A stretch of DNA of 64,000 nucleotides from Tabrizicola oligotrophica (GTDB lineage: Bacteria > Pseudomonadota > Alphaproteobacteria > Rhodobacterales > Rhodobacteraceae), in contig NZ_JAAIVJ010000001.1 in NCBI RefSeq assembly GCF_011008935.1, positions 124,001 to 188,000 on the forward strand. Direction: 5' to 3'. Below are positions 16,547-25,207 of the stretch, in pieces. Position 1 is the stretch's first letter. The number at the start of each line of letters is the position of its first letter. A model generated the notes under the pieces. That model saw only the letters and a list, made by a program, of their open reading frames with translations. It was not told the origin of the DNA and ran no database searches. Position numbers and translations under genes: made by a program.

Positions 16547-16996
16547 TCAGCGACGAAAGCCGCCGCGGTCACCACCGCGGTCGCCACGCTCGCCACGGTC
16601 GCCGCCGAAGGACGGACGCTCACGACGTTCACCGCCGCCGAAGCCACCTTCACGGTCGCCACGCTCGCGGTCGTCACGCTTCTGCATCTGCACCGACGGG
16701 CCATCGCCATGGACGTCGACCTTGATGGTCAGGACGCGCATCACGTCGTCATGCAGGCGCATCAGGCGTTCCATTTCCTGCACCGCCGAGGCCGGAGCGT
16801 CGGACTTGAGCAGGGCATAGTGGCCCTTGCGGTTCTTGTTGATCTTGTAGGCCATGGTCTTCACGCCCCAGTACTCGCTTTCGACGACTTTGCCGCCGTT
16901 GTCTGCGAGAACGGTCGAGAAGTGTTCCACAAGGCCTTCAGCTTGCGCGTTGGACAGGTCCTGACGCGAGATGAAAACATGCTCATAAAGCGGCAT
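16547..16996 (-). CDS. rpsF: 30S ribosomal protein S6
   Basis: A 149-residue S6. The core (residues 1-100) has the family start MPLYEHVFISRQDLS, the GVKTMAYKINKNRKGHY strand pair and the LMRLHDDVMRVLTIK helix. After the core comes a 40-residue low-complexity tail of RGD, ERGDRG and GGFGGG type, which other alphaproteobacterial S6 proteins also have in varied form. That tail is probably flexible and may contact RNA. I chose the ATG at 16996 over one two codons earlier because MPLYEH is the universal S6 start. It is the first gene of the operon; a promoter candidate lies at 17105-17132. Confidence 0.96.
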   Translation of the reverse strand: MPLYEHVFISRQDLSNAQAEGLVEHFSTVLADNGGKVVESEYWGVKTMAYKINKNRKGHYALLKSDAPASAVQEMERLMRLHDDVMRVLTIKVDVHGDGPSVQMQKRDDRERGDREGGFGGGERRERPSFGGDRGERGDRGGDRGGFRR

Positions 16997-17104
16997 GTGC
17001 ACTCCAGTTCGGTCTCAGGCGCACTTCATAGGCCGGGCATCTCTTTCCGCCGCCCGTCCACGAGAGGCTGCGCCGGTTCGGTGGATATTGCGGAAAGATG
17101 GGGC

Positions 17105-17132
17105 CTTATACAGAACCCGCCCGCAGATGCAA
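17105..17132 (-). promoter_or_regulatory. Candidate promoter of the rpsF operon
   Basis: On the minus strand TTGCAT (17127-17132), a 16-base spacer and TATAAG (17105-17110) precede rpsF by about 100 bases. The spacer is one base short of ideal. Confidence 0.5.
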
Positions 17133-17143
17133 CCGCAACTTGC

Positions 17144-17170
17144 CTTTCATACTGGCCCAAATATCCATCG
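17144..17170 (-). repeat. GGATATTT...TGAAAG dispersed element (family B)
   Basis: On the minus strand the sequence reads GATGGATATTTGGGCC followed by AGTATGAAAGG. The same core occurs at 22967-23002, twice in inverted orientation at 37797-37886, and at 51700-51733. A degraded copy on the plus strand may lie at 17080-17102. Confidence 0.65.
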
Positions 17171-17215
17171 CGGCCTGTCGCCGGCACTCCGGCCCGGCAT
17201 CCGGGCCTGCCCGCC

Positions 17216-17635
17216 TCAGCGGGCCGAGGCGGGCAGGCCGAAGGCGTGGTCGAAGGCCCAGGTGAAAAGATAGGTGTAAACGACGAACAGCGCGATCAGC
17301 CCGGCCTCATAGGCCAGCGCCTTCCAGAGCCCGCCCCCCAGCCACCAGGCCGTGACCGGGGCGAGGATGACGACGAGCCCGCCCTCGAACAGCAGCGCAT
17401 GGGCCGAGCGGCGGCCAAGCGAGCGGCCGCGGCGGGATTGCCGGGCCTCCCAGCGCTCGAAGAGGCTGTTGAAGACGAAACTCCAGCCCAGCGCGACACT
17501 GGCGGCAAGGATCGACAGGCTGACCGATTGCGCGGCGCTCGCCTCCGACATCGCCATCAGCCCGGCCGAGGCCACCGCCACGCCAAGGGTTTCGAAACTG
17601 ACCGCATAAAGAATCTTGCGTAGGGCCGGGGACAT
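17216..17635 (-). CDS. PACE family efflux transporter
   Basis: A 139-residue protein with four membrane helices arranged as two bacterial transmembrane pair repeats. The first repeat has ILYAVSFETLGVAVASAG and FNSLFERWEAR; the second has HALLFEGGLVVILAPVTAWW and the FDHAFGLP end. These match the PACE (AceI-like) signature, including the conserved glutamate in the first helix. PACE proteins export biocides such as chlorhexidine and short diamines; the physiological substrate is probably a polyamine, and the ureohydrolase genes 7 kb away are at most suggestive. Three bases separate its start from the stop of dgkA, so it is probably the third gene of an eptA-dgkA-PACE unit. Confidence 0.85.
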   Translation of the reverse strand: MSPALRKILYAVSFETLGVAVASAGLMAMSEASAAQSVSLSILAASVALGWSFVFNSLFERWEARQSRRGRSLGRRSAHALLFEGGLVVILAPVTAWWLGGGLWKALAYEAGLIALFVVYTYLFTWAFDHAFGLPASAR

Positions 17636-17638
17636 GGC

Positions 17639-18010
17639 TCAGGCCAAGGCCGCATGGGCGATGAGGAGCCCGTGGCACAACAGCCCGCACAGGACCGCCA
17701 GCGAGCCGAGATCCTTGGCGTCGCGGGCAAACTCGGCCCAGTCGGTCGTCAGATGGTCGACAAGGCATTCCAGCGCGGTGTTCAGCGCCTCGAGCGCGAC
17801 GACCAGCAGCGCCAGCCCGGCAAAGACCAGATAATGCAGCAGCGTCGCCTCCAGCGCCCAGAGCAGGACCGGCACCGCGACGAGGCCCAGCATCTCCTGC
17901 CGGAAGGCGGATTCGCGCCAGAGCCGGCGGATGCCGGCCGCGGAATAGCCCGCGGCGGCGAAGAAATGCGCCAGCCCGGTCTTGCGGGCCGGTTTTGCCG
18001 GTTCAGCCAT
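17639..18010 (-). CDS. dgkA: Diacylglycerol kinase, prokaryotic type
   Basis: A 123-residue membrane enzyme with three helices. It shows the family signature around ALEALNTALECLVDHL (the catalytic and metal-binding glutamates) and DAKDLGSLAV. It phosphorylates diacylglycerol to phosphatidate at the inner membrane. Its start overlaps the end of eptA by eight bases. Pairing makes sense, because phosphoethanolamine transfer from phosphatidylethanolamine releases diacylglycerol, which this enzyme recycles. The basic N-terminal extension (residues 1-12) is slightly longer than in E. coli. Confidence 0.92.
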   Translation of the reverse strand: MAEPAKPARKTGLAHFFAAAGYSAAGIRRLWRESAFRQEMLGLVAVPVLLWALEATLLHYLVFAGLALLVVALEALNTALECLVDHLTTDWAEFARDAKDLGSLAVLCGLLCHGLLIAHAALA

Positions 18011-19676
18011 GGCACCCTGTCGTCAGATCAAGGTCCGCATTGTGCAGGCTGGTCGTGACATCCGCAAGGCCCAGAAGTGTATGGAAAACCTCGTCATGGC
18101 TGGCCTTGCCCGCCAGACCGGCGGCCTTGCGTTTCATGCAGTCCTGATCCAGCCCCATCGCGCGGCGATAGGCCGGCGAGGTCCAGAGCACCATCGGCAC
18201 CTGCGTCTGCACCTCGGGCGCCATGAAATAGGGCGCGGCGTGCAGGTAAAGCCCGTTCTCGCCCAGGCTTTCGCCATGGTCGGAGACATAGAGCATCGAG
18301 GCCGCCACCCGGTCCTGCGCCCCCATCCGGTCGATCAGCGTCGCCAGGAAGAGGTCGGTATAGGCGATGGTGTTGTCATAGGCGTTGGTGATCTGCTCGG
18401 GGCTGCAGGCGCCGAAATCGCCGCTGCGGCAGTCGTCGGGGAAGGGACGGAAGCTTTCGGGATAGCGCAGGTAATAGGCCGGGCCATGGCTGCCGATCTG
18501 GTGGTAGACGATCACCGTATCGCGGGTGATGCCGGCCAAGAGCCTGTCGAGCGTCGGCAGGAACACCATGTCGGTGCATTCGCCCAAGGCGCAGGCATTC
18601 GGCTCGTCCGCGGGTTTGAACCGGGTTTCGGGCAGGCGGGCGGCGATGCCAAGGCTTCCGGTATTGTTGTCGAACCATTGCACATCAAAATCGGTTTGTT
18701 TCAGCAGGTCCAACAGGTTCTGATGCGATCTTGCGGCAGTTTCGGAATGCTGCTCCATGCCGTAATGGGCAAACATGCAGGGCATCGACACTGCAGTCGA
18801 GGTGCCGCAGCTTGTCACCTTGTCGAGATAGACGATGTCGCGGCGCGCCAGTTCGGGATTCGTCGGCCGGTCATAGCTGCCAAGGCTCCAGTTCGCTGCG
18901 CGTGAGGTTTCTCCGACCACGATCAGCGTCAGTGTCGGCTTGCCGGCGGCAAGGATGCGCGGGCCTTTGTGCGCGTCCAGCCCGATTGGCGCGGCCACGA
19001 GGTTGGCGGTCACCAGCTTTTGCTTGGCAAACCGCACCCCGGCCACGATCGGCGTGACCGGGATCACCGCCGAGGCGATTTCGCGCCGTTCGCGGAACAT
19101 CGAGGAAAAACTGCGGTAATCGGCCATCATCGCGCCGAAGAACAGCGCCAGCGCCAGACCGATCGCCAGCGGGTAATGCAGCGCGCGGACCCACCAGCGC
19201 ATCGGCTTGGCCCGCGTCCACAAGACCAGCGCCGCCGGAATCAGCCCGAACCCGGTCAGGTGCAGCAGGAAATCGGCGGTCATCAGGTGCCGCGATTCAT
19301 TGCCGGTGGTGTTCAGCGCGTTCTGCAGCATGTCGCGGTCGATCACCACGCCCAGCCGTTCCTGGAAATGCGAGGCGACCGCGCCCAGCACCAGCGCAAC
19401 GGCCAGCACCGGGCGCACAAGGCCGGGCAGGGCAAAGACCGAGATGCAGAACAGGATGGCCCCATAGGCCAGTACGCCCGCCACGCCGATCAGCAGCGGC
19501 CGGCCCGCGAGATAGTCGGCGACCCGGGTGTAATAGGTGAAATTGGCGCTGGCCGCGAGGAAGGCCGCCACCAGAAGGTTCAGCGTCAGCGGCGACAGCG
19601 CCGGGCGGCCAGCGGGTACGATCCGGGCAAGGCGGCTTCGGGGCCGACCGGCAAGGTCGGCGTCGGGCAGGGTCAT
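18003..19676 (-). CDS. eptA: Lipid A phosphoethanolamine transferase
   Basis: A 557-residue enzyme with five N-terminal membrane helices (to about residue 180) and a periplasmic sulfatase-fold catalytic domain. The nucleophile region is VVGETSRAANWSLGSYDRPT, where the threonine in GETSR accepts phosphoethanolamine. Zinc-binding residues recur in HQIGSHGPAYYLRYP and YVSDHGESLGENGLYLH. The enzyme transfers phosphoethanolamine from phosphatidylethanolamine to lipid A phosphates and can lower cationic peptide binding. The ATG at 19676 is preferred; the frame continues to a TTG 11 codons upstream. It overlaps dgkA at its 3' end. Confidence 0.9.
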   Translation of the reverse strand: MTLPDADLAGRPRSRLARIVPAGRPALSPLTLNLLVAAFLAASANFTYYTRVADYLAGRPLLIGVAGVLAYGAILFCISVFALPGLVRPVLAVALVLGAVASHFQERLGVVIDRDMLQNALNTTGNESRHLMTADFLLHLTGFGLIPAALVLWTRAKPMRWWVRALHYPLAIGLALALFFGAMMADYRSFSSMFRERREIASAVIPVTPIVAGVRFAKQKLVTANLVAAPIGLDAHKGPRILAAGKPTLTLIVVGETSRAANWSLGSYDRPTNPELARRDIVYLDKVTSCGTSTAVSMPCMFAHYGMEQHSETAARSHQNLLDLLKQTDFDVQWFDNNTGSLGIAARLPETRFKPADEPNACALGECTDMVFLPTLDRLLAGITRDTVIVYHQIGSHGPAYYLRYPESFRPFPDDCRSGDFGACSPEQITNAYDNTIAYTDLFLATLIDRMGAQDRVAASMLYVSDHGESLGENGLYLHAAPYFMAPEVQTQVPMVLWTSPAYRRAMGLDQDCMKRKAAGLAGKASHDEVFHTLLGLADVTTSLHNADLDLTTGCHG

Positions 19677-19941
19677 GGGCGGGGGCCGGAAGTTGTTGGA
19701 GAAGCCCAAGACCTGCGCCCCGCCTCGCGTGGGCGCAATCCTTAGGGTCGTAAGCAGGTGCTTAGGCCGGATTTACGCCATCTCTGCTTAGGCAATTTCG
19801 CGCCGGACCCCGGCCCACGCCCTTGTGATTGTGCGCAGGCGCGCAAAGGTTGTTTGGCGGCTGCGAATTGAGCCACGCGGTCCGGGCAGTCCATGACGGC
19901 GCCAAGCCGGGATGGTCCGGCGATGCCTTGCAGGAGTTTCC

Positions 19942-20535
19942 ATGACCCGTTTCGCCCCCTTTGCGCTGGCCCCCGTCGCGCTGGCTGCCGCGCTGCTTGC
20001 CGCTCCGGCTTTTGCCGAAGCCGAGAAATACACGCTCGACCCCAGCCACAGCCAGATCGTGTTCAACTACAACCATCTGGGCTTCTCGACCTCTTACGGC
20101 ATGTTCTCGGGCTTCAACGGCGAGATCCTGTTCGATCAGGCCGACCCGGCTGCCTCGTCGGTGACGGTGTCCTTCCCGGTCAAGACCATGCTGACCGGCT
20201 GGCAGGAGCGCTTTGACCACCTGATGACCAAGGACTTCTTCGACGCCACCGAGGACGAGATGGTGACTTTCACTTCGACCGGCATCGAAGTGACCGGCGA
20301 AAAGACCGCCAAGATCACCGGCGACCTGACGCTGAACGGCGTGACCAAATCGGTGGTGCTGGATGCGGTGCTGAATCAGGCGGGCGAGCATCCGATGGCC
20401 AAGACCCCCTGGGCGGGTTTTTCGGCGACCACCACGCTGATCCGCTCGGACTACAACCTTGGCCTGTTCGCGCCCTATGTCGCCGACGAGGTGCAGGTGC
20501 AGATCTCGGTCGAGGCGCAGAAGGCGGCCGAGTAA
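19942..20535 (+). CDS. YceI family periplasmic lipocalin-like protein
   Basis: A 197-residue secreted protein. The signal peptide ends in APAFAEA (about residue 26). The mature part is a YceI beta-barrel with the family opening YTLDPSHSQIVFNYNHLGFS and the central VTVSFPVKTMLTGWQERFD. YceI proteins bind isoprenoid quinone-like amphiphiles in a long pocket. A CAGGAG ribosome site supports the ATG at 19942. A strong terminator follows. It faces a convergent gene that itself fuses cytochrome b561 to another YceI domain, which suggests a shared redox or quinone role. Confidence 0.9.
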   Translation: MTRFAPFALAPVALAAALLAAPAFAEAEKYTLDPSHSQIVFNYNHLGFSTSYGMFSGFNGEILFDQADPAASSVTVSFPVKTMLTGWQERFDHLMTKDFFDATEDEMVTFTSTGIEVTGEKTAKITGDLTLNGVTKSVVLDAVLNQAGEHPMAKTPWAGFSATTTLIRSDYNLGLFAPYVADEVQVQISVEAQKAAE

Positions 20536-20552
20536 GCCTTTAGCCCGAAAGG

Positions 20553-20587
20553 AAAAGGCCGCGAGGGGTGCCCCTCGCGGCCTTTTT
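20553..20587. terminator. Strong intrinsic terminator of yceI
   Basis: AAAAGGCCGCGAGGGG (20553-20568) pairs with CCCCTCGCGGCCTTTT (20571-20586) around a two-base loop, followed by T and C. The A-run on the other side lets it act for the convergent gene ending at 20650 as well. Confidence 0.9.
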
Positions 20588-20649
20588 CATGCGCTCTTCG
20601 TCGGCCTGCGGCCGCTCATCGCACCCGGCCCGGTGTCACAGGCGGGGTG

Positions 20650-21837
20650 TCACAGGCGCGTTGCCGCCAGCGCGACCTTGACCTCGACGGCAAAGCCCAC
20701 GGTTTCCTCGTCGCCATAGCCCGCGCCGATGCCGAAGTCGCGGCGGTCGAGGCTGGCGGTGCCGGTCATCGTCGCGCTGTCGCCGGCAATCTCCAGCGTG
20801 AAAGGCAGGGTGACGGGCACGCTTGCCCCGTGCAGATCAAGCGTCCCCTCGGCCACCAGCCCCTGCGGTCCGGCCTTCAGATCGGCGGTGAAGGTGGCGG
20901 CCGGGTGGGCGGCGATGTCGAAGAACTCCGGCCCCTTGGCCTGATCGGTGACCGAGCCGAGCGCGAGGCTGGCAAGATCGACCGTGACCACCACCTTGCC
21001 GGCGATGCCGTCCGTCACCGTCTCGTCATAGCTGATCTCGGCCGACCAGCCGGCAAAGTTGCCCGTCACCGGGGCGCCCATCTGCGCCACCGTGAAGTCG
21101 AGCGTGCCGGATTGCACCTGCCAGTTGCCGCCCGTCGCCGCAGTCAGCGGCGCGGCGCTGGCGGGCTGGGGACCGGGCGCCATGCTGAGCGCCAGCGCCG
21201 TTCCCGCACCGTAAAGCCCCAGCGCCAGCAGCAACGGCGCCAGCCGCTTGCCCTGCGGCAAGGGGGCCTCCGGCGCGGCGGTGCCAAAGGCCATGCGGGC
21301 CAGCGTCGCGTCGCGGTCGAAGAGATGATGCTTCAGCGCCCCGGCGATATGCAGCGCGACCGAGGCGATCAGAAGCTTGCTGAACACCCAATGCGCCCCG
21401 GCGGCCAGCCCCGCGACGGCTTCGGATTTCGGCACGAAGGGCAGGCCCTGACCAAGGGGCCAGAGGATCGGCGCAAAACCGTCAACGGCGGCGTGATGCA
21501 CCCAGCCGGTCAGCGGCACCATGACCAGCGACAGATAGAGCAGCCAGTGCACCAGCTCGGCCAGCGTCAACTCGACGCGGCGGTGGGGGTGCAGCGGCAC
21601 CGGGCGATGCTGGCCAAGCGCCCAGAGGATGCGCGACAGCCCAAGCAGAAACGCCGCAATCCCCAGGGTCTTGTGCAGCGAGAAAAGCTGCGCCTTGCGG
21701 GCGATGGTTTCGGGCGAGGGTTCGATCCCGTTCGCAATCAGGCCAAGGGGAATCGCGGTCAGGATCAGAAGGGCGGTCAGCCAATGGAAGGTGCGGGTAA
21801 CAAGTCCGAAACTGGTCGGGGTATTCTGGGCAGGCAT
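20650..21837 (-). CDS. Cytochrome b561 fused to a YceI domain
   Basis: A 395-residue two-domain membrane protein. Residues 1-180 form a four-helix cytochrome b561 with haem-ligand histidines in TRTFHWLTALLIL, LFSLHKTLGI, LVHWLLYLSL and ASVALHIAGALKHHL. A further helix at about 195-220 leads to a periplasmic YceI domain (about 235-390), which has DETVTDGIAGKV and the KGPEFFDIAAHPAATF signature. The fusion suggests electron exchange between a membrane b-haem and a quinone-like ligand held by the YceI barrel. It converges with the stand-alone yceI gene at 19942-20535. Similar fusions are known in proteobacteria. Confidence 0.88.
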   Translation of the reverse strand: MPAQNTPTSFGLVTRTFHWLTALLILTAIPLGLIANGIEPSPETIARKAQLFSLHKTLGIAAFLLGLSRILWALGQHRPVPLHPHRRVELTLAELVHWLLYLSLVMVPLTGWVHHAAVDGFAPILWPLGQGLPFVPKSEAVAGLAAGAHWVFSKLLIASVALHIAGALKHHLFDRDATLARMAFGTAAPEAPLPQGKRLAPLLLALGLYGAGTALALSMAPGPQPASAAPLTAATGGNWQVQSGTLDFTVAQMGAPVTGNFAGWSAEISYDETVTDGIAGKVVVTVDLASLALGSVTDQAKGPEFFDIAAHPAATFTADLKAGPQGLVAEGTLDLHGASVPVTLPFTLEIAGDSATMTGTASLDRRDFGIGAGYGDEETVGFAVEVKVALAATRL

Positions 21838-21990
21838 TCACAGGCTCCGGTTGTGCGGCAGGCCAGCCTAACAGGTCTGGGGCGGCAAGACAGCGCCCCG
21901 GGCCGCACATCGGCTGTGCAAAGCCCCCCTCAATGATTGCGCAGCGCCGCCGGCCGCGTTAATCGGAGGAAAGACCTAGGGAGGGCCGCC

Positions 21991-22923
21991 ATGAGCCGCG
22001 CATTCGTTTTTCCGGGGCAGGGTGCCCAGACCATCGGCATGGGCCGGGCCTTGGCCGAGGCCTATCCGGCGGCGAAGGCGGTGTTCGACGAGGTGGACGA
22101 CGCGCTGGACGAAAAGCTGTCGGCGCTGATCTGGAATGGCGAGATTGCCGAGCTGACCCTGACGCAGAACGCCCAGCCGGCGCTGATGGCGACCTCGATC
22201 GCCGCGCTGCGGGCGCTTGAGACCGAAGGGCTGGGGCTGGAGCATGCGGCCTTTGTCGCCGGGCATTCGCTGGGCGAATATTCCGCGCTTTGTGCGGCGG
22301 GGGCGCTGGATCTTTCCGACACCGCGCGGCTGCTCCGCACCCGAGGCCGGGCGATGCAGGAGGCGGTGCCGGTCGGCGTCGGCGCCATGGCAGCACTTCT
22401 GGGCATGGGGTTCGAGGCCGCGATGGAGGTGGCCGCCGAGGCCGCACAGGGCGAGGTCTGTCAGGCCGCCAATGACAATGACCCCGCACAGGTGGTGGTC
22501 TCGGGCCACAAGGCCGCCGTGGAACGCGCCGTGGAGATCGCCAAGGCACGCGGCGCCAAGCGGGCGATGCTGCTGCCGGTCTCTGCCCCGTTCCATTGCG
22601 CCCTGATGCAGCCCGCCGCTGCCGTGATGTCCGAGGCGCTGGCGGCCGTGGCCATCCATGCCCCGAAAGTGCCGGTGGTGGTCAATGTCCGCGCCGAGGC
22701 CGTGACCGAACCCGACCGCATCCGCGCGCTTCTGGTGGCGCAGGTGACCGGCTCGGTGCGCTGGCGCGAGAGCGTGATGTGGATGGAAGGCGCGGGCGTC
22801 ACCGAATTCTGGGAAATCGGCGCCGGCAAGGCGCTGTCGGGGATGGTGAAGCGGATTGCCACCGGCGAAGTGACGACACGGGCCATCGGCACGCCCGAGG
22901 ATGTCGCGGCGGCGAAAGGCTGA
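21991..22923 (+). CDS. fabD: Malonyl-CoA:ACP transacylase
   Basis: A 310-residue transacylase that loads malonyl onto acyl carrier protein for fatty-acid synthesis. The N-terminal FVFPGQGAQTIGMG motif and the nucleophile elbow GHSLGEYSAL, with Ser93, are present. The catalytic histidine lies in SAPFHCALM near residue 201. The ATG at 21991 has GGGAGGG upstream. It heads the fabD-fabG-acpP cluster. The gap of 109 bases to fabG holds a dispersed repeat. Confidence 0.96.
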   Translation: MSRAFVFPGQGAQTIGMGRALAEAYPAAKAVFDEVDDALDEKLSALIWNGEIAELTLTQNAQPALMATSIAALRALETEGLGLEHAAFVAGHSLGEYSALCAAGALDLSDTARLLRTRGRAMQEAVPVGVGAMAALLGMGFEAAMEVAAEAAQGEVCQAANDNDPAQVVVSGHKAAVERAVEIAKARGAKRAMLLPVSAPFHCALMQPAAAVMSEALAAVAIHAPKVPVVVNVRAEAVTEPDRIRALLVAQVTGSVRWRESVMWMEGAGVTEFWEIGAGKALSGMVKRIATGEVTTRAIGTPEDVAAAKG

Positions 22924-22966
22924 GGGTTCGACTGGGGCTGACCCCGGGGGCGCTTCGCCCCCCGGA

Positions 22967-23002
22967 CCCCCCGAGGATATTTGGGAACAGATGAAAGGGG
23001 CC
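22967..23002 (+). repeat. GGATATTT...TGAAAG dispersed element (family B)
   Basis: CCCCCCGAGGATATTTGGGA followed by ACAGATGAAAGGGG. A GC hairpin (CCGGGGG ... CCCCCCGG) lies just upstream. The element sits between fabD and fabG, in the same sense as the genes. Confidence 0.7.
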
Positions 23003-23032
23003 TGCGGGCTTCGGATGGATCGGGAGTTTTTC

Positions 23033-23770
23033 ATGTTTGACTTGACCGGAAAGAATGCGCTGGTGACCGGAGCTTCGGGCGGGATCGGCGCGGCAGTGGC
23101 CAAGGCGCTGCATGGTGCGGGGGCGACCGTGGGCCTGTCGGGCACGCGGGTCGAGCCGTTGCAGGCGCTGGCGGCGGAACTGGGCGACCGGGCGCATGTG
23201 CTGCCTTGCGATCTCGGCAATGCGGCGGCGGTCGAGGAGTTGGTGAAACAGGCGGCCGAGGCGATGGGCTCGGTCGACATTCTGGTCAACAATGCCGGGA
23301 TCACCCGCGATGCGCTGGCGATGCGGATGTCGGACGACGACTGGCTGTCGGTGATCGAGGTCAACCTGAACTCGACCTTCCGGCTGTGCCGGGCGGCGAT
23401 CCGCGGCATGATGAAGGCGCGCTGGGGCCGGATCATCAACGTGACCTCGGTGGTGGCGCAGGCCGGCAACCCCGGTCAGGTGAACTATTCGGCCGCCAAG
23501 GCGGGCGTTGCCGGCATGAGCCGCTCGCTGGCGCAGGAAGTGGCGAGCCGGGGGATCACGGTCAATTGCGTGGCGCCGGGGCTGGTGGAGACCGCGATGA
23601 CGGCCAAGCTCAATGACGAGCAGCGCGGCAAGATCCTGGCCGGCGTTCCGGCCGGGCGCATCGGCAAGCCCGAGGAGATTGCGGCCGGGGTGCTGTTCCT
23701 TGCCTCGGTCGAGGCGGCCTATGTCACTGGCGCGACGTTGGACATCAACGGCGGCGGGGATATGCTTTAA
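23033..23770 (+). CDS. fabG: 3-oxoacyl-[ACP] reductase
   Basis: A 245-residue short-chain dehydrogenase. The NADPH site is [15 protein letters not shown] (residues 12-26), the NNAG motif lies at 86-89, and the catalytic triad is Ser139, Tyr152 and Lys156 in YSAAK. It reduces 3-oxoacyl-ACP with NADPH in fatty-acid elongation, consistent with fabD upstream and acpP downstream. Length and motif spacing are normal. The ATG at 23033 follows GGGAG. An open frame extends upstream through the repeat but is not coding. Confidence 0.97.
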   Translation: MFDLTGKNALVTGASGGIGAAVAKALHGAGATVGLSGTRVEPLQALAAELGDRAHVLPCDLGNAAAVEELVKQAAEAMGSVDILVNNAGITRDALAMRMSDDDWLSVIEVNLNSTFRLCRAAIRGMMKARWGRIINVTSVVAQAGNPGQVNYSAAKAGVAGMSRSLAQEVASRGITVNCVAPGLVETAMTAKLNDEQRGKILAGVPAGRIGKPEEIAAGVLFLASVEAAYVTGATLDINGGGDML

Positions 23771-23795
23771 CATCGAAGCGCCCACAGCAAAACCA

Positions 23796-23824
23796 TTGCC
23801 ACGCGGCTTGGCCCTTGCTATAGG
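23796..23824 (+). promoter_or_regulatory. Candidate acpP promoter
   Basis: TTGCCA (23796-23801), a 17-base spacer and TATAGG (23819-23824) lie about 80 bases before the acpP ATG. Highly expressed acpP usually has its own promoter within the fab cluster. Confidence 0.55.
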
Positions 23825-23906
23825 CGCGCGGGACCACCCGGCGGAGACCCGGCGGGATTTTTTGACAGCCGGGAACAACCCCGCGAACCGTGAAAGAGGA
23901 AGTGAC

Positions 23907-24140
23907 ATGAGCGACATCGCCGATCGCGTGAAGAAGATCGTGGTGGAACATCTTGGCGTTGACGCCGAGAAGGTGACCGAGAACGCCTCGTTCATCGACG
24001 ATCTGGGCGCTGACAGCCTCGACAACGTCGAGCTGGTCATGGCCTTCGAAGAAGAATTCGGCATCGAGATCCCGGATGACGCCGCTGAAACCATCCAGAC
24101 CTTTGGCGATGCGGTGAAGTTCATCTCCTCGGCCGCCTGA
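23907..24140 (+). CDS. acpP: Acyl carrier protein
   Basis: A 77-residue acidic carrier protein. The 4'-phosphopantetheine site is Ser37 in [13 protein letters not shown]. All four helices of the ACP fold are recognisable. AAAGAGGAAG gives a strong ribosome site. It is followed at once by an intrinsic terminator, and fabF, the usual next gene, is not in this window. Confidence 0.98.
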   Translation: MSDIADRVKKIVVEHLGVDAEKVTENASFIDDLGADSLDNVELVMAFEEEFGIEIPDDAAETIQTFGDAVKFISSAA

Positions 24141-24165
24141 TCGTTCAGGACAGGTTAACGGAACG

Positions 24166-24188
24166 GGCACCCTGCGGGGTGCCTTTTT
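24166..24188 (+). terminator. Intrinsic terminator of acpP
   Basis: GGCACCC (24166-24172), loop TGCG, GGGTGCC (24177-24183), then five T. Confidence 0.9.
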
Positions 24189-24250
24189 CGTTTTCAGGCC
24201 TTGCGGTTGCCGGCCCCTCAGCCATGATCGGGCAAAACCGGAGGGCGGAG

Positions 24251-25207
24251 ATGGCGGGCAAGGGTGGCGCGTTGGGCGCGATGTTCGGGGCGGGCGAGGT
24301 GGCGGGCTTCATGGGCCTGCCCGAGGCGCGGCTGGACGCTCTGGACGGGGCGCAGGTGGTGGTTCTGGGCGCGCCCGGCTGCACGCCCTATCCGACGGTC
24401 GGCTTTTACTGTGCCGGCGGGCCGGCGGCGATCCGGGCCGGGGCGGCGGCCTATGCGGCCAACCTTGCCCACATGAATTTCGATCTTGGCGCTCCGGTGC
24501 TGCCCTATGGCGCCAAGGCGCTTGACGCCGGCGATCTGGCGATGGACGCGGCCGACGCGCCCGGCAACCGCGACCGGCTGCGGGCGGCGGTGGCGCAGGT
24601 GCTGGCGGCGGGCGCGGTGCCGGTGCTGATCGGCGGCGATGATTCCCTGCCGATCCCGATGCTGGAGGCGCTCGCGGGCCATGGACCGCTGACCATCCTG
24701 CAGATCGACGCCCATATCGACTGGCGCGACGAGGTGGCGGGCGAGCGTTGGGGCCTGTCGTCAACCATGCGGCGGGCCTCGGAAATGGGTCATGTCCGGC
24801 AGATCATCCAGGTCGGGAGCCGCGGCATCGGCTCGGCTCGACCGGGGGACCATCAGGCGGCGCTGGATGCGGGCGTGACCTTCGTGCCGGCGCGCGAGGT
24901 GGCGGAAAGCGGCATCGCCCGCGCCCTGTCGCTGATCCCGGAGGGCGCAAAGGTGGTGATCTGTCTGGATGTCGACGCGCTGGACCCGTCCGTAATGCCC
25001 GCCGTCATTGGCCGCACCGCCGGGGGGTTAAGCTATTGGCAGGTGTTCGAACTGATCGCCGGAGTGGCGAAGAAGGCGCGGATCGTCGCCTTCGACATGG
25101 TGGAATTCATGCCCGAACGCGATGTCGACGGGCAGGGCGCGCTGGTGGCGGCGCAGCTTCTGGCCGGCACCATCGGCATTCTGGCACGGCAGGAGATGGG
25201 GAAATGA
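24251..25207 (+). CDS. Ureohydrolase (arginase/agmatinase superfamily), GGDD variant
   Basis: A 318-residue ureohydrolase-fold protein. Two metal motifs are intact: QIDAHIDW (DAHID at 153-157) and CLDVDALDP near 240. The first motif, GGDHS in agmatinases, reads IGGDDSLPIP here, with Asp131 in place of the metal-binding histidine. The same alteration occurs in a group of proteobacterial homologues that I recall only as unnamed 'arginase family proteins'. Hydrolysis of a guanidino compound is likely, but the metal site and substrate may differ. It overlaps the next ureohydrolase gene by ATGA, so the two are coexpressed. The ATG at 24251 follows GGAGGGCGGAG. Confidence 0.83.
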   Translation: MAGKGGALGAMFGAGEVAGFMGLPEARLDALDGAQVVVLGAPGCTPYPTVGFYCAGGPAAIRAGAAAYAANLAHMNFDLGAPVLPYGAKALDAGDLAMDAADAPGNRDRLRAAVAQVLAAGAVPVLIGGDDSLPIPMLEALAGHGPLTILQIDAHIDWRDEVAGERWGLSSTMRRASEMGHVRQIIQVGSRGIGSARPGDHQAALDAGVTFVPAREVAESGIARALSLIPEGAKVVICLDVDALDPSVMPAVIGRTAGGLSYWQVFELIAGVAKKARIVAFDMVEFMPERDVDGQGALVAAQLLAGTIGILARQEMGK

